From contig NZ_NGNS01000020.1 of the NCBI RefSeq assembly GCF_002165625.1, positions 26,697-90,696 of the forward strand: a stretch of DNA of 64,000 bases. Direction: 5' to 3'. Shown here one piece after another: positions 20,211-31,098 of this stretch. A program made the translations under genes and the position numbers. The first letter of the stretch is position 1, and each line of letters begins with the position of its first letter. The stretch comes from Neiella marina. GTDB taxonomy: Bacteria; Pseudomonadota; Gammaproteobacteria; Enterobacterales; Neiellaceae. A model generated the notes under the pieces. The model was not told where the DNA came from. It saw only the letters and a list, made by a program, of their open reading frames with translations, and searched no databases.

Positions 20211-21716
20211 ATGAACAACAAAGAAATTCTGCAAGTCGTCGATGCAGTTTCTAATGAGAAAGCAGTGCCGCGAGAGAAGATTTTTCAGGCGCTTGAATCA
20301 GCCCTAGCTACTGCGACAAAGAAGAAAAATGAAACCGATATTGAAGTGCGCATCGATATCGATCGTAAAACCGGTGATTTTGAAACATTTCGTCGCTGGT
20401 TAGTGATTGCCGACGATCAGCCGTCTGAATTTCCAACTAAAGAGTACTCGTTAGAAGTTGCTCGTATGTTGTGGGAAGACGAAGAGCTGCAGGAAGGCGA
20501 TTACGTCGAAGAACAAATTGAATCAATTGTTTTTGACCGTATCACTACTCAAACGGCGAAGCAGGTTATCGTTCAGAAAGTCCGCGAAGCGGAGCGTCAG
20601 CAGGTTGTTGAGCAATTTGCCGACCAAGAAGGTGACTTGATTACCGGTGTGGTCAAGAAAGTCAATCGTGACAGCGTCATTTTGGACTTAGGCAATAATG
20701 CCGAAGCCATCATGTATCGTGAAGACATGCTGCCACGCGAATCTTTCCGCCCAGGCGACCGTGTGCGCGGTTTGCTTTACGCTGTGCGTCCAGAAGCGCG
20801 TGGTGCTCAGCTATTCGTCTCTCGTACCAAACCTGAGATGTTGATTGAGCTGTTCCGCGTTGAAGTGCCGGAAATCGGCGAAGAAATGATTGAAATTCTC
20901 GGTGCTGCCCGCGATCCAGGTAGCCGCGCGAAAATCGCAGTGAAGACCAACGACCGTCGTATTGACCCAGTTGGTGCTTGTGTCGGTATGCGTGGTTCTC
21001 GGGTGCAAGCGGTATCCGGAGAATTGGGCGGCGAGCGCATTGACATCGTGTTGTGGGATGACAATGTCGCCCAGTACGTTATCAATGCCATGGCACCAGC
21101 CGATGTTGCGGCCATCATCGTTGATGAGGACGCCAACTCGATTGATATTGCCGTTGAAGCGTCGAATTTAGCTCAGGCTATCGGCCGCAATGGTCAAAAC
21201 GTTCGCCTTGCCAGTCAGTTGACTGAGTGGGAATTGAACGTGATGACCCAAGACGACATGAATGCCAAACACCAAGCTGAATCGCAAAAGTTCATTGATG
21301 CCTTGATGACTGACTTAGATATCGATGAAGAATTTGCCGGCGTATTGGTTGATGAGGGCTTTAACACCCTCGAAGAAATTGCCTTCGTTCCTGTTAATGA
21401 ACTGCTTGATATTGATGGTTTCGACGAAGACCTCGTCGAAGAATTGCGTGAACGCGCAAAAGCAGCCATTACCACCAAAGCGTTAGCCAATGAAGAATCG
21501 TTGGAAAATGCCGAGCCTGCTGAAGATCTTCTGGCCCTTGAAGGACTGGATCGTCAGCTTGCATTCCGCTTGGCCGCGAAAGGTGTTGTGACTCTGGAAG
21601 ACCTAGCCGAGCAAGGCGTAGACGACATTTCAGAAATTGAAGGTTTAAATGAGACTTCTGCCGGTGAACTGATCATGGCTGCTCGCCAGATTTGTTGGTT
21701 CAGTGACGAAGCCTAA
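20211..21716 (+). CDS. nusA: Transcription termination/antitermination protein NusA
   Basis: This 501-residue RNA polymerase-binding factor controls pausing, termination and rRNA antitermination. The N-terminal polymerase-binding domain (1-130) is followed by S1 (about 135-200), two KH domains ([14 protein letters not shown] and [12 protein letters not shown] mark them) and two C-terminal acidic repeats, ending QICWFSDEA. Both KH GXXG loops are intact. It lies 28 bp after rimP. Confidence 0.97.
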   Translation: MNNKEILQVVDAVSNEKAVPREKIFQALESALATATKKKNETDIEVRIDIDRKTGDFETFRRWLVIADDQPSEFPTKEYSLEVARMLWEDEELQEGDYVEEQIESIVFDRITTQTAKQVIVQKVREAERQQVVEQFADQEGDLITGVVKKVNRDSVILDLGNNAEAIMYREDMLPRESFRPGDRVRGLLYAVRPEARGAQLFVSRTKPEMLIELFRVEVPEIGEEMIEILGAARDPGSRAKIAVKTNDRRIDPVGACVGMRGSRVQAVSGELGGERIDIVLWDDNVAQYVINAMAPADVAAIIVDEDANSIDIAVEASNLAQAIGRNGQNVRLASQLTEWELNVMTQDDMNAKHQAESQKFIDALMTDLDIDEEFAGVLVDEGFNTLEEIAFVPVNELLDIDGFDEDLVEELRERAKAAITTKALANEESLENAEPAEDLLALEGLDRQLAFRLAAKGVVTLEDLAEQGVDDISEIEGLNETSAGELIMAARQICWFSDEA

Positions 21717-21746
21717 AGAAAGAATTTAACGGGAGAACAGCGAAGC

Positions 21747-24425
21747 ATGGCAGAAGTAAGCATTAATAAGCTCGCGACCGATGTGGGTACCAATGTAGAA
21801 CGTTTGATTGCTCAGTTTAAAGAAGCTGGCATCAGCAAGAAAGCCGACGACATGGTAACAGAAGACGAAAAGCAAACCTTGTTGGCTCACCTGAACAAGC
21901 AACATGGTGGCGAAGGTGATGCAGAGCCGAAGCGAATGACGCTCCGTCGCACCAAGAAAAGCACTTTGCAAGTGACGAGCTCAGAGGGCCGCAATAAGCA
22001 GGTTCAAGTTGAAGTTCGTAAAAAGCGCACCTATGTGAAACGCGACCCAGCTGCTGAACAAGCACGTTTAGAAGCTGAGCAGCAAGCGCAACGCGAAGCA
22101 GAAGAGAAAGCTCGTTTGGAAGCTGAAGCGAAAGCGGCGGCAGAAGCCAAAGCTAAAGCAGAAGCACAAGCTAAAGCAGAAGCGGAAGCGAAAGCTAAGG
22201 CTGAAGAAGAAGAGCGTCGCAAAGAAGCCGCTCGTCAAGCTGCGTTAGCAAACGAAACGCCAGAAGCGAAAGCGCAACGCGAAGAAGAAGAACGCGTTCG
22301 CGAAGAAGCGCGCAAAGAAGCTGAAGAAATTAAAGCCAAGCAAGAAGCTGAAGCGGCACGTAAAGCCGAAGAAGAAGCTGCGCGCCAAGCCGAAGAGGCT
22401 CGCAAACTAGCGGAAGAAAATGCCGCTCGTTGGGCTGAGCAAGAGGCTAAACAGAAAGAAGCAGAAAATGCCGATGTGCATTTAACTAGCTCTCGTTATG
22501 CCCAGGAAGCCGAAGACGAGCAAGATCGCTCTGAAGAAACTCGCCGTCGCCGTCCTAAGAAGCGTAAAGGCGCTGAAAACGACAATGCTGGTGGTCGTCG
22601 CGGTCGTCGTGGTGGCCGGAATAAAGGCGGTTCAGCGCTTCAGCAGGGCTTTAATAAACCTGCTCAGCCAGTCGAGCGCGATGTTCGCATTGGTGAAACC
22701 ATTACCGTCGGTGAACTTGCTCAGAAAATGGCAGTGAAAGGCGGTGAAGTGATCAAGGCAATGATGAAAATGGGCGTTATGGCGACCATTAACCAAGTCA
22801 TTGACCAAGAAACGGCACAATTGGTTGCTGAAGAAATGGGTCACAAAGTCGTTCTGGTGAAAGAAAACCAGCTCGAAGTTAACGTTTTGGCAGAAGCGGA
22901 AGCACAAGGTGATAAGACCTCTCGTGCCCCAGTCGTAACCATTATGGGCCACGTTGACCACGGTAAAACATCGTTACTTGATTACATCCGTAAAGCGAAA
23001 GTAGCCGACGGCGAAGCCGGTGGTATTACTCAGCACATTGGTGCATACCACGTAGAAACTGACAACGGTATGGTCACTTTCTTGGACACCCCAGGTCACG
23101 CAGCGTTTACTGCAATGCGTGCACGTGGTGCTAAGTCTACCGATATCGTGGTGTTGGTTGTTGCGGCTGATGATGGTGTGATGCCACAGACCATCGAAGC
23201 GATTCAGCACGCCCGCGCAGCAGAAGTACCGCTGGTTGTTGCTGTTAACAAGATTGATAAAGAAGAAGCGGATCCGGATCGCGTCAAGAACGAATTGGCG
23301 CAGCATGATGTCATCCCCGAAGATTGGGGCGGCGATGTTCAGTTTGTCCACGTTTCTGCAAAAGCTGGTACCGGCGTTGATGATTTGCTCGAAGGCATTT
23401 TGTTGGTTGCAGAAGTACTGGAACTTGAAGCCGTACCGACCGGCATGGCCAGCGGTATTGTGATTGAATCGCGCCTTGATAAAGGTCGCGGCCCGGTTGC
23501 ATCTGTTCTGGTTCAACAAGGTCAGCTGAATAAGGGCGATATCGTTCTTTGTGGTTTGGAATACGGTCGTGTTCGCGCCATGCGCGACGAGAATGGTCGT
23601 GAAATTGAATCAGCGGGTCCATCGATTCCTGTTGAGATTCTTGGCTTGTCCGGTGTGCCGTCAGCTGGTGATGAAGCCACTGTCGTTAAGGATGAGCGTA
23701 AAGCCCGTGAAGTTGCTTTGTATCGTCAAGGTAAGTTCCGTGACGTGAAACTGGCGCGTCAGCAGAAGGCTAAGCTGGAGAACATGTTCGCTAACATGAC
23801 CGAAGGTGATGTCTCTGAGCTGAATATTGTTCTTAAGGCCGATGTTCAAGGTTCTCTAGAAGCAATCACTGATGCTTTGTTGAAGCTTTCTACCGATGAA
23901 GTGAAAGTTAAAATCATTGGTACCGGTGTTGGTGGTATTACCGAAACCGACGCTAGCTTGGCTGCGGCATCCAATGCGATTGTGCTTGGCTTTAACGTTC
24001 GTGCCGATGCAACTGCACGTCGTTTGCTTGAAGCAGAAAGTGTTGATTTGCGCTACTACAGCGTGATTTACGATTTGATCGATGAAGTTAAGCAAGCCAT
24101 GTCTGGCATGTTGGCTCCAGAGTTCAAACAAGAAATTATTGGTTTGGCTGAAGTTCGTGATGTCTTCAAGTCGCCTAAACTTGGCGCAATCGCCGGTTGT
24201 ATGGTGACAGAAGGTACTGTGAAGCGTTCTGCACCGATTCGTGTCCTACGTGAAAACGTGGTGATTTATGAAGGTGAACTGGAATCTTTGCGTCGCTTTA
24301 AAGACGACGTTCAAGATGTTCGCAACGGTATGGAATGTGGTATCGGCGTGAAGAACTACAACGATGTTCGCGTTGGTGACCAAATCGAAGTTTACGAAAC
24401 GGTAGAAGTGGCGCGTACGCTTTAA
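21747..24425 (+). CDS. infB: Translation initiation factor IF-2
   Basis: This 892-residue GTPase (890 in E. coli) brings initiator tRNA to the 30S P site. After a small N-terminal domain it has a Lys/Ala/Glu-rich coiled region (about 95-260) and an Arg/Gly-rich stretch (GGRRGRRGG). The G domain has G1 GHVDHGKT (401-408), [12 protein letters not shown] and SAK. Domains II-IV follow, ending in the fMet-tRNA-binding domain. Its position near the initiator tRNA gene is conserved. Internal starts giving shorter IF2 forms, known in E. coli, were not resolved here. Confidence 0.97.
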   Translation: MAEVSINKLATDVGTNVERLIAQFKEAGISKKADDMVTEDEKQTLLAHLNKQHGGEGDAEPKRMTLRRTKKSTLQVTSSEGRNKQVQVEVRKKRTYVKRDPAAEQARLEAEQQAQREAEEKARLEAEAKAAAEAKAKAEAQAKAEAEAKAKAEEEERRKEAARQAALANETPEAKAQREEEERVREEARKEAEEIKAKQEAEAARKAEEEAARQAEEARKLAEENAARWAEQEAKQKEAENADVHLTSSRYAQEAEDEQDRSEETRRRRPKKRKGAENDNAGGRRGRRGGRNKGGSALQQGFNKPAQPVERDVRIGETITVGELAQKMAVKGGEVIKAMMKMGVMATINQVIDQETAQLVAEEMGHKVVLVKENQLEVNVLAEAEAQGDKTSRAPVVTIMGHVDHGKTSLLDYIRKAKVADGEAGGITQHIGAYHVETDNGMVTFLDTPGHAAFTAMRARGAKSTDIVVLVVAADDGVMPQTIEAIQHARAAEVPLVVAVNKIDKEEADPDRVKNELAQHDVIPEDWGGDVQFVHVSAKAGTGVDDLLEGILLVAEVLELEAVPTGMASGIVIESRLDKGRGPVASVLVQQGQLNKGDIVLCGLEYGRVRAMRDENGREIESAGPSIPVEILGLSGVPSAGDEATVVKDERKAREVALYRQGKFRDVKLARQQKAKLENMFANMTEGDVSELNIVLKADVQGSLEAITDALLKLSTDEVKVKIIGTGVGGITETDASLAAASNAIVLGFNVRADATARRLLEAESVDLRYYSVIYDLIDEVKQAMSGMLAPEFKQEIIGLAEVRDVFKSPKLGAIAGCMVTEGTVKRSAPIRVLRENVVIYEGELESLRRFKDDVQDVRNGMECGIGVKNYNDVRVGDQIEVYETVEVARTL

Positions 24426-24460
24426 TCGCCCTTCACAATCGTTTCTAAACAAGTATTACA

Positions 24461-24484
24461 GTGGGGGCTCAGGCCCCCGCTTTT
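24461..24484 (+). terminator. Terminator-like hairpin between infB and rbfA
   Basis: GGGGGC (24463-24468), loop TCAG, GCCCCC (24473-24478), extended by one wobble and one G-C pair, then TTTT. Since rbfA and truB follow in the same operon, it probably lowers expression of the distal genes rather than ending all transcription, or protects the infB mRNA end. Confidence 0.6.
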
Positions 24485-24503
24485 GTCTTGAGAGGTTTTA
24501 TTT

Positions 24504-24917
24504 ATGGCAAAGGCTTTTAAACGCACCGATCGCGTTTCACAGCAGGTAAAAAAATCCATTGCGATGATTTTGCAACGTGAAATCAAAGATCCTCGAATTG
24601 GTATGGTGACTGTTTCTGATGTGGAAGTGTCTCGCGATCTTGCCTACGCCAAAGTCTATGTGACCTTCTTATTTGATGATGACGAAGCCATCAAAACAGG
24701 TATGAAGGCGCTGAAAGAAGCCGCTGGCTATATTCGTAGCTTGCTCGGCTCAGAAGTGAAAATGCGACTGACGCCGGAATTGCAGTTCATCTATGACAAC
24801 TCGCTCGTCGAAGGCATGCGTTTGTCCAACGTGGTGTCATCGGCAGTCAAAGAAGATGCCCGCAAACGCGGTGACAAAATTGATGGTGATGAGCCTGCTG
24901 GGGACAGCAACGAGTAA
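24504..24917 (+). CDS. rbfA: 30S ribosome-binding factor RbfA
   Basis: This 137-residue KH-like protein binds immature 30S subunits and is needed for 16S 5'-end maturation, notably in the cold. It begins with the usual [20 protein letters not shown], and [18 protein letters not shown] is the family core. The stop codon TAA overlaps the truB ATG by one base (TAATG), so translation is coupled. Confidence 0.96.
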   Translation: MAKAFKRTDRVSQQVKKSIAMILQREIKDPRIGMVTVSDVEVSRDLAYAKVYVTFLFDDDEAIKTGMKALKEAAGYIRSLLGSEVKMRLTPELQFIYDNSLVEGMRLSNVVSSAVKEDARKRGDKIDGDEPAGDSNE

Positions 24918-25864
24918 TGGCCAAGCGCAGAAAGGGGCGCCCGGTTGATGGCGTTATTTTGGTCGATAAACCAACAGGTATGAGTAGTAACGGTGTCATG
25001 ATCAAAGTCCGCGGCATGTTTGCAGCGCAAAAAGCTGGCCACACCGGCGCACTGGATCCGCTGGCGACTGGCATGTTGCCTATTTGCTTGGGTGAAGCGA
25101 CCAAATTCAGCCAGTTTTTACTGGATGCGGATAAAAAGTACCGCGTTGTTGCGAGGTTAGGGCAACGCACTACAACCTCTGACGCTGATGGTGATTTGGT
25201 TTCGGAGAAGCCAGTGGCGGTTACCGAAGCACAAGTTGAGCAGGCTCTCGTGCAGTTTCGCGGCGATATTCAACAAGTGCCAACGATGTTTTCTGCTCTC
25301 AAGCACGAAGGCAAGCCGCTATATCACTACGCCCGACAGGGGATTCATATTGATCGTCCCGCACGACCGATTCATGTCTTTTCGTTTGAAATCGTGGCAT
25401 TGGATGATGTCTGGCTCACCATGGACGTGCATTGTTCGAAAGGCACTTACGTTAGGACCCTAGTTGATGATTTAGGCGAAGTGCTTGGCTGTGGAGCACA
25501 CGTTGCTGAGCTGCGTCGGACTCATGTTGCTCATTATCCAACTGAGCAAATGATGACGTTGGAACAATTGCAGGCGTTGCGTGATAAAGCCGATTCAGCG
25601 GAGTTGCCTGCCGGTGAGTTTTTAGACCAACACTTGCTGCCAATGGATTCGCCTGTCGTTGCTTTGCCTGAAGTTGAACTCGATCACCAAAGCTGCGATT
25701 TCGTCCGCCAAGGCCGTACCGTGCAAGTTGGCTTTGGCGCACCACAGGGGCAAGTACGAATTAAGTCAGAGTGTGGCGAATTTCTCGGCGTTGGTGATGT
25801 GTCCGATGAAGGTCAGCTGGCGCCGAAGCGTTTAGTGGTGCCTGTTAGCGCTCGCCAGCAATAA
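24917..25864 (+). CDS. truB: tRNA pseudouridine(55) synthase TruB
   Basis: This 315-residue enzyme (314 in E. coli) makes pseudouridine 55 in the T-arm of tRNAs. The catalytic Asp is D47 in HTGALDPLATGML. VDKPTGMSS and the thumb region (LKHEGKPLYHYARQG) are typical, and a C-terminal PUA domain follows. It ends the rimP-to-truB cluster. Confidence 0.96.
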   Translation: MAKRRKGRPVDGVILVDKPTGMSSNGVMIKVRGMFAAQKAGHTGALDPLATGMLPICLGEATKFSQFLLDADKKYRVVARLGQRTTTSDADGDLVSEKPVAVTEAQVEQALVQFRGDIQQVPTMFSALKHEGKPLYHYARQGIHIDRPARPIHVFSFEIVALDDVWLTMDVHCSKGTYVRTLVDDLGEVLGCGAHVAELRRTHVAHYPTEQMMTLEQLQALRDKADSAELPAGEFLDQHLLPMDSPVVALPEVELDHQSCDFVRQGRTVQVGFGAPQGQVRIKSECGEFLGVGDVSDEGQLAPKRLVVPVSARQQ

Positions 25865-25889
25865 CTTTGTTTATCTGGGCGGGTATTGC

Positions 25890-25918
25890 TTGCTGTTTGC
25901 CAACTTAGTCGGTAATAT
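25890..25918 (+). promoter_or_regulatory. Candidate rpsO promoter
   Basis: TTGCTG (25890-25895), 17-base spacer, TAATAT (25913-25918), about 60 bases before the rpsO start codon. Confidence 0.55.
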
Positions 25919-25983
25919 ACGCGCCCTCTGCCAGCTGCTGAATTAGTGATCGGCGCTGGTTTTATACATTTTAGGAGACTGAT

Positions 25984-26253
25984 ATGTCACTAACTACTGA
26001 AAAGAAAGCAGCGATTGTTGCTGAATTCGCTCAAGGCGAAGGCGATACTGGTTCACCAGAAGTACAAGTTGCATTGTTGACTGCTCAAATCAACCACTTG
26101 CAAGGTCACTTCAAAACTCACATCCACGATCACCACAGCCGTCGTGGTTTGCTGCGCATGGTAAGCCAGCGTCGTAAACTGCTTGACTACCTGAAGCGCA
26201 AAAACCAAGAGCGCTATCAGAGCCTGATCGAAAAATTGGGTCTGCGTCGCTAA
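25984..26253 (+). CDS. rpsO: 30S ribosomal protein S15
   Basis: This 89-residue primary 16S rRNA-binding protein is the same length as in E. coli. Characteristic segments are [34 protein letters not shown] and the C-terminal [17 protein letters not shown] lies 6 bases before the ATG. S15 represses its own mRNA in E. coli; the 65-nt leader here may do the same. pnp follows after a terminator. Confidence 0.97.
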   Translation: MSLTTEKKAAIVAEFAQGEGDTGSPEVQVALLTAQINHLQGHFKTHIHDHHSRRGLLRMVSQRRKLLDYLKRKNQERYQSLIEKLGLRR

Positions 26254-26265
26254 GCAAAGATTCAA

Positions 26266-26294
26266 CAAAAAGGGGCTACTTTAGCCCCTTTTTT
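26266..26294 (+). terminator. rpsO terminator
   Basis: A-run, GGGGCTA (26272-26278), loop CTT, TAGCCCC (26282-26288), six T. Read-through to pnp is expected, as in E. coli. Confidence 0.9.
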
Positions 26295-26401
26295 AATGCC
26301 TCATATCTACTTTTTTTACCTTCCGTAAACTTCTCCCTACACTTGCCTCACAGCACTTACCAAATAATTGCCCGAAAGCTAGGCAATCGGGAGGATTCCA
26401 G

Positions 26402-26407
26402 TATACT
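26402..26407 (+). promoter_or_regulatory. Possible -10 of a pnp-specific promoter
   Basis: TATACT lies 54 bases before the pnp start codon, in the gap between the rpsO terminator and pnp where E. coli also has a pnp promoter. I see no good -35 at the right distance. Confidence 0.3.
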
Positions 26408-26461
26408 TATGCGGCGAAAATTGAAAGTAAAAATCTGAAAAGACAAACAGGAATATAAATC

Positions 26462-28606
26462 GTGAAGCCGATTGTAAAAACGTTCCAGTATGGTCAACAC
26501 ACTGTGACCCTGGAAACCGGCGTGATTGCACGTCAAGCCACCGCTGCCGTTCTGGCAACCATGGATGACACATCTGTACTGGTCTCTGTTGTTGGTAAAA
26601 AAGAAGCCAACCCAGGACAAGACTTTTTCCCTCTGACAGTTAACTACCAAGAAAAAGCCTATGCTGCTGGTAAAATCCCAGGCGGCTTTTTCAAGCGTGA
26701 AGGTCGTCCTTCTGAAGGCGAAACCCTGATCGCACGTTTAGTTGACCGCCCGATCCGTCCATTATTCCCAGAAGGGTTTTTGAACGAAGTTCAGGTCGTT
26801 GCCACTGTCGTATCTCTAAATCCAGAAGTTCCAGCTGATATCGTGACGATGCTGGGTACCTCGGCCGCATTGTCGATCTCTGGCATTCCATTCAATGGCC
26901 CAATTGGTGCCGCTCGTGTTGGCTATGTTGATAACAGCTTTGTATTGAATCCGCTGTTGTCTGAGCTGCCAAACTCGAAGCTAGACTTGGTTGTTGCCGG
27001 TACTGAATCTGCTGTTTTGATGGTTGAATCAGAAGCAGAAGTTCTGCCAGAAGAAGTAATGTTAGAAGCTGTGGTTTATGGCCATGAGCAACTGCAAACA
27101 GCCATCCAAGCAATCAATGAGCTAAAAGCTGAAGTTGCTACCCCTGAATGGGATTGGGTTGCTCCAGAGAAGAACGTAAGCCTGTACGACCAAGTTAAAG
27201 CTGCTTCTGAAGCGCAGTTTGTTGAAGCGTACCAAATTACTGAAAAAGCTGAGCGTTACACCAAAGTTGGTGAAATCAAGAAAGCTGTTACTGCACAATT
27301 GACCGAAGCTGACGAAGAGTTGGATGCCGGCGAAATCGGTGACATCTTGTACTCAGTTGAGAAAAACGTTGTTCGTCAACGCATCATCGCTGGTGAGCCA
27401 CGCATCGATGGCCGTGACCCAGAAATGGTTCGTGCTTTGAATGTTGCAACTGGCGTATTGTCACGTACCCACGGCTCTTCACTGTTTACTCGTGGTGAAA
27501 CTCAGGCTTTGGTTACTTGTACCTTGGGTACCAAGCGTGATGCACAAATTTTGGATGAGTTGTCTGGCGAGCGCACTGACAAGTTCTTATTCCACTATAA
27601 CTTCCCTCCATACTGTGTTGGTGAGACTGGCTTTATCGGTTCACCAAAGCGTCGCGAAATCGGCCACGGTCGTCTAGCAAAACGCGGCGTTGCTGCGGTG
27701 ATGCCAGATGAGGACGAATTCCCATACACAGTTCGTATCGTGTCTGAAATTACAGAGTCAAACGGTTCGAGCTCAATGGCGTCTGTATGTGGTTCTTCAT
27801 TGGCGCTTATGGATGCAGGTGTACCGGTGAAAGCGTCGGTTGCCGGTATTGCCATGGGCTTGGTGAAAGAAGGCGAAAACTTTGTTGTCTTGTCTGACAT
27901 TCTGGGTGATGAAGATCACTTGGGCGACATGGACTTTAAAGTAGCTGGTACCAGCGAAGGTGTTACTGCCCTGCAGATGGACATCAAGATCGAAGGTATT
28001 ACCAAAGAGATCATGCAAATCGCTCTGCGCCAAGCGCGTGGTGCTCGCTTGCACATCTTGGGTGTGATGGATGAGGCTATTGGCACTCACCGTGAAGAAG
28101 TATCGGATTTTGCGCCGCGTATTCACACCATCAAGATCAACCCTGAGAAGATTAAAGATGTGATTGGTAAGGGTGGTGCAACCATTCGTGCTATCACTGA
28201 AGAAACGGGTTGTAGTATCGACATTCAAGACGATGGCACAATCAATGTTGCTGCGGTTGATGGCTTAGCTGCTAAAGCTGCGCTGAAGCGCATTGAAGAA
28301 ATTACTGCCGAAATCGAAGTGGGCACCATTTATAACGGTCGCGTAACTCGTATCGTAGACTTCGGTGCTTTCGTTGAGATCTTGCCTGGTAAAGAAGGTT
28401 TGGTACACATTTCTCAAATCGCTGAGAAGCGCATTGAGAAAGTGACTGACTACCTCGAAAATGGTCAGCAAGTCGATGTCAAAGTTCTTGAAATCGACCG
28501 TCAAGGCCGTGTTCGTCTGAGCATTAAAGAAGCGAAGCCAGCTGAGCCAAAACAAGCGGCGGCAGAGCCAGCGGAAGAGACTGCAGAGCAACCTGCAGCT
28601 GAATAA
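26462..28606 (+). CDS. pnp: Polyribonucleotide nucleotidyltransferase (PNPase)
   Basis: This 714-residue 3'-5' phosphorolytic exoribonuclease is part of the RNA degradosome in relatives. Two RNase PH-like domains (about 1-210 and 310-545) flank an alpha-helical domain. The KH domain has [11 protein letters not shown] and the S1 domain has [21 protein letters not shown]. The start is a GTG at 26462 ([20 protein letters not shown]), preceded by AGGA. The chain ends in an Ala/Glu-rich tail. PNPase represses its own mRNA in E. coli after RNase III cutting of the leader; that hairpin is not obvious here. Confidence 0.96.
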   Translation: MKPIVKTFQYGQHTVTLETGVIARQATAAVLATMDDTSVLVSVVGKKEANPGQDFFPLTVNYQEKAYAAGKIPGGFFKREGRPSEGETLIARLVDRPIRPLFPEGFLNEVQVVATVVSLNPEVPADIVTMLGTSAALSISGIPFNGPIGAARVGYVDNSFVLNPLLSELPNSKLDLVVAGTESAVLMVESEAEVLPEEVMLEAVVYGHEQLQTAIQAINELKAEVATPEWDWVAPEKNVSLYDQVKAASEAQFVEAYQITEKAERYTKVGEIKKAVTAQLTEADEELDAGEIGDILYSVEKNVVRQRIIAGEPRIDGRDPEMVRALNVATGVLSRTHGSSLFTRGETQALVTCTLGTKRDAQILDELSGERTDKFLFHYNFPPYCVGETGFIGSPKRREIGHGRLAKRGVAAVMPDEDEFPYTVRIVSEITESNGSSSMASVCGSSLALMDAGVPVKASVAGIAMGLVKEGENFVVLSDILGDEDHLGDMDFKVAGTSEGVTALQMDIKIEGITKEIMQIALRQARGARLHILGVMDEAIGTHREEVSDFAPRIHTIKINPEKIKDVIGKGGATIRAITEETGCSIDIQDDGTINVAAVDGLAAKAALKRIEEITAEIEVGTIYNGRVTRIVDFGAFVEILPGKEGLVHISQIAEKRIEKVTDYLENGQQVDVKVLEIDRQGRVRLSIKEAKPAEPKQAAAEPAEETAEQPAAE

Positions 28607-28615
28607 TCCAATTTA

Positions 28616-28635
28616 AGGCCAAGATTTCTTGGCCT
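28616..28635 (+). repeat. Hairpin downstream of pnp
   Basis: AGGCCAAG (28616-28623), loop ATTT, CTTGGCCT (28628-28635), a perfect 8-bp stem with no T-run. It precedes the true terminator and could protect the pnp mRNA 3' end. Confidence 0.6.
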
Positions 28636-28658
28636 CTGGTTTGCAATTCCGCAATAAT

Positions 28659-28685
28659 AGGCCAATCTCTCGATTGGCCTTTTTT
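28659..28685 (+). terminator. pnp terminator
   Basis: AGGCCAATC (28659-28667), loop TCTC, GATTGGCCT (28672-28680), then six T. nlpI starts 17 bases later. Confidence 0.9.
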
Positions 28686-28701
28686 AATTCAGGCAGAAAA
28701 T

Positions 28702-29589
28702 ATGTCTTATTTGAAGTGGTTACTGTTAGCAACTGTGGCAGTAATGAGCGGTTGTGCCAATACAGCTAAACAGCCGACCCAAGCCCATGAAATGTTGTTA
28801 GCCGTGCCTCGTCAGCCTAGCATCGAACAACAGGCAGCCATCGCCAAGTTAACTGAAATCATTAGCTTATCGGACGTTGATGATGAACGACTGGCTCACT
28901 TGTTTTACGACCGAGGTGTCCGGTATGACTCGCTGGGCTTAAAAGCGCTGGCTCATCTCGATTTTAGCCGAGCCTTGCGGATGAAAGCAGACTTTGCCGA
29001 TGCTTATAATTTCGTGGGCATTCATTACACTCAAGGTGAGCAGTTTGTTGAAGCTTTTGAAGCTTTTGGCTCAGCGATTGAGCTCAACCCAGAACACAAG
29101 TATGCGTTGCTAAATCGCGGTATCGCTCGTTACTATGCTGGCCGAAGTGCCTTAGCTGCAGAAGATTTTGCCGAGTTCTACAGCCGCCAGGAATCCGATC
29201 CTTATCGTGTTTTGTGGCTTTACATGGCTGAGTATGAAGTGGATCCGGTTAATGCCACAGAGAACCTCATTCGTCACCGAGCTCAGTTATCGGATGATGA
29301 TTGGGCGACTAACTTAGTTGATCTGTTTTTGTTGCGCATATCGGTCAATGACTTTATGCGGACGTTGCCTGTCGGTATCGGTAGTGAAGAAGCATATGCT
29401 GAACGTTTGTGTGAGGCCTATTTTTACTTGGGTAAGCTAGCGGCACAAACCGATGAAGCGATTTACGCTGGTAACTTCTTTCGCTTGGCTTTAGCGACCA
29501 ACGTCTATGATTTTGTTGAGCATCGTTATGCAATGCTTGAGCTAAAACGTCTCTCTCAAGAAAAGATGCAAAAGCCTGCCGCCGGCTGA
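28702..29589 (+). CDS. nlpI: Lipoprotein NlpI
   Basis: This 295-residue outer-membrane lipoprotein (294 in E. coli) acts as a TPR adaptor for peptidoglycan hydrolases and the Prc protease. The signal peptide ends in the lipobox VMSGC with C18 as the lipidated residue and Ala at +2, which allows outer-membrane sorting. TPR units are seen around residues 62-165 (LDFSRALRMKADFADAYNFV, FGSAIELNPEHKYALLNRG). Location right after pnp is conserved. Confidence 0.93.
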   Translation: MSYLKWLLLATVAVMSGCANTAKQPTQAHEMLLAVPRQPSIEQQAAIAKLTEIISLSDVDDERLAHLFYDRGVRYDSLGLKALAHLDFSRALRMKADFADAYNFVGIHYTQGEQFVEAFEAFGSAIELNPEHKYALLNRGIARYYAGRSALAAEDFAEFYSRQESDPYRVLWLYMAEYEVDPVNATENLIRHRAQLSDDDWATNLVDLFLLRISVNDFMRTLPVGIGSEEAYAERLCEAYFYLGKLAAQTDEAIYAGNFFRLALATNVYDFVEHRYAMLELKRLSQEKMQKPAAG

Positions 29590-29609
29590 CGGCAGGAAAC
29601 CTCACTAAC

Positions 29610-29912
29610 TTACAAGCTAAGGTAGGCCCTGTTTTTTTCCACCAGGGCTTCGCCTATCCCGACCACCAAAGTTAACTCTTCAATCGAATCGAAAGGTCCA
29701 TGTTGTTGACGGTAGTCAACAATGGCTTGGGCTTTTACAAGACCAATACCATTGAGCCTGTCGGCAATTGTTTCAGCATTGGCAGCATTAATATTGACTG
29801 CAGGCAGCTGCTGCTGATGGCTGGAGGACTGTTCGATATTGTTTGATAGTGCAGGAGAGCTCAGCCATAAGGCTACGCTCGCAACGGCGAGTGCAATTAG
29901 TTTTTTCATCAT
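29610..29912 (-). CDS. ComEA-family helix-hairpin-helix protein
   Basis: This 100-residue protein has a signal peptide (MMKKLIALAVASVALWLSSP) and a ComEA-type double HhH domain (VNINAANAETIADRLNGIG, AIVDYRQQHGPFDSIEEL, VVGIGEALVEKN). Such periplasmic proteins bind DNA without sequence specificity; longer ones serve DNA uptake, while short ones like E. coli YbaV are of unknown role. Two adjacent ATG codons (29912 and 29909) could start it; AAGGA upstream fits either. It is convergent with nlpI. Competence genes are not near. Confidence 0.8.
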   Translation of the reverse strand: MMKKLIALAVASVALWLSSPALSNNIEQSSSHQQQLPAVNINAANAETIADRLNGIGLVKAQAIVDYRQQHGPFDSIEELTLVVGIGEALVEKNRAYLSL

Positions 29913-30185
29913 GCTTATCCTTAAGCGTTTTCATTAAAGTTTCATCCATGTGTCGTCAAAGCGACACGATCTTAACTTAGACCTAAAACTCTGGTCCGGC
30001 AAATTTATCCACATATCACAGATAATCGACCAATGTCGGGGCTTAACCTTGCCATAAAATCAGTGTAACCTAGCTCCAGCAGTTATGACGTACGGTATGA
30101 CGTCTGGAGATCTCGCTATCGATTTGACAGTTTTCAAATTGATGGACGGACTATGAAAGACCGCAAGTAAGGAAAGGATATCAAG

Positions 30186-31082
30186 ATGCAAATCAGGAAA
30201 GCTGTAATCCCTGTCGCCGGCCTCGGCACCCGAATGCTCCCAGCTACCAAAGCAATCCCAAAAGAAATGTTACCTGTTGTCGACCGTCCACTGATCCAAT
30301 ATGTGGTCGAAGAGTGCATCAAGGCTGGCATCAAGGAAATTGTGCTGGTTACTCACTCTAGTAAAAATTCCATTGAGAACCACTTTGATACCAGTTTTGA
30401 ATTAGAAGCAACGCTTGAAAAGCGGGTTAAACGTCAGTTACTCGATGAAGTGCAGAAGATTTGCCCTCCGGATGTCACCATTATGCACGTTCGTCAGGGC
30501 ACCGCATTGGGTCTTGGTCACGCTATTTTGTGTGCCAAACCGCTAGTCGGTGAAACGCCATTTGCTGTGGTTTTACCAGATGTGCTGATCGACAAGTACG
30601 ATGCTGATCCAAAGAAAGACAACCTTGCTGAGATGGCTCGCTTGTTTGAAGAAACCGGCGCCAGCCAAATTATGGTAGAGGCTGTACCCCATGACAGTAT
30701 TGGCAGCTACGGCGTAGTCGATTTGGGCGGTTATGACTTAAAGCCGGGTGAATCAGTTAAGATGATCGGCACGGTTGAAAAGCCTGAGCCTGATGAAGCG
30801 CCATCTAACCTTGCTGTGGTAGGTCGTTATGTCTTGAGTGCCGAATGTTGGGATTTGCTTGAGTACACTCCTCCGGGGGCGGGCGGCGAAATTCAATTGA
30901 CCGATGCCATTGCGTCTTTAATGAAAGTCGAACAGGTCAATGCCTATTACATGAAGGGGCGCAGTCACGATTGCGGCAGTAAATTGGGCTATATGCAAGC
31001 CAACATGGAATATGGTATTCGTCACGGCGATATTGGTGAGTCATTCGCAAGCTTTGTCAAAGACTTTGCCGCAAAACTTTAA
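30186..31082 (+). CDS. galU: UTP--glucose-1-phosphate uridylyltransferase
   Basis: This 298-residue nucleotidyltransferase makes UDP-glucose from UTP and glucose-1-phosphate. The nucleotide-binding start is [20 protein letters not shown], with the metal/substrate motifs [10 protein letters not shown] and [12 protein letters not shown]. It is first in a four-gene plus-strand set (galU-galE-ugd-epimerase) whose products convert UDP-glucose to UDP-galactose, UDP-glucuronate and UDP-galacturonate for surface polysaccharides. Confidence 0.95.
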   Translation: MQIRKAVIPVAGLGTRMLPATKAIPKEMLPVVDRPLIQYVVEECIKAGIKEIVLVTHSSKNSIENHFDTSFELEATLEKRVKRQLLDEVQKICPPDVTIMHVRQGTALGLGHAILCAKPLVGETPFAVVLPDVLIDKYDADPKKDNLAEMARLFEETGASQIMVEAVPHDSIGSYGVVDLGGYDLKPGESVKMIGTVEKPEPDEAPSNLAVVGRYVLSAECWDLLEYTPPGAGGEIQLTDAIASLMKVEQVNAYYMKGRSHDCGSKLGYMQANMEYGIRHGDIGESFASFVKDFAAKL

Positions 31083-31098
31083 TTAGAGAGCCATTTAC

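Noticed and set aside
21990..22530. Long Ala/Lys/Glu-rich, repeat-like coding stretch in infB
   Set aside because: This is the normal low-complexity N-terminal region of IF2 in gammaproteobacteria, not a mobile or tandem-repeat element.
26366..26391. Two mutually exclusive short stems upstream of pnp (ATTGCC/GGCAAT and CCCGA/TCGGG)
   Set aside because: They lie upstream of the likely pnp -10, so they are probably not in the leader RNA, and arms of 5-6 bp are weak evidence for a switch.
30124..30158. TTGACA upstream of galU as a sigma-70 promoter
   Set aside because: A perfect -35 is present at 30124-30129, but no acceptable -10 lies at 16-18 bases; the nearest TATGAA is about 22 bases away.
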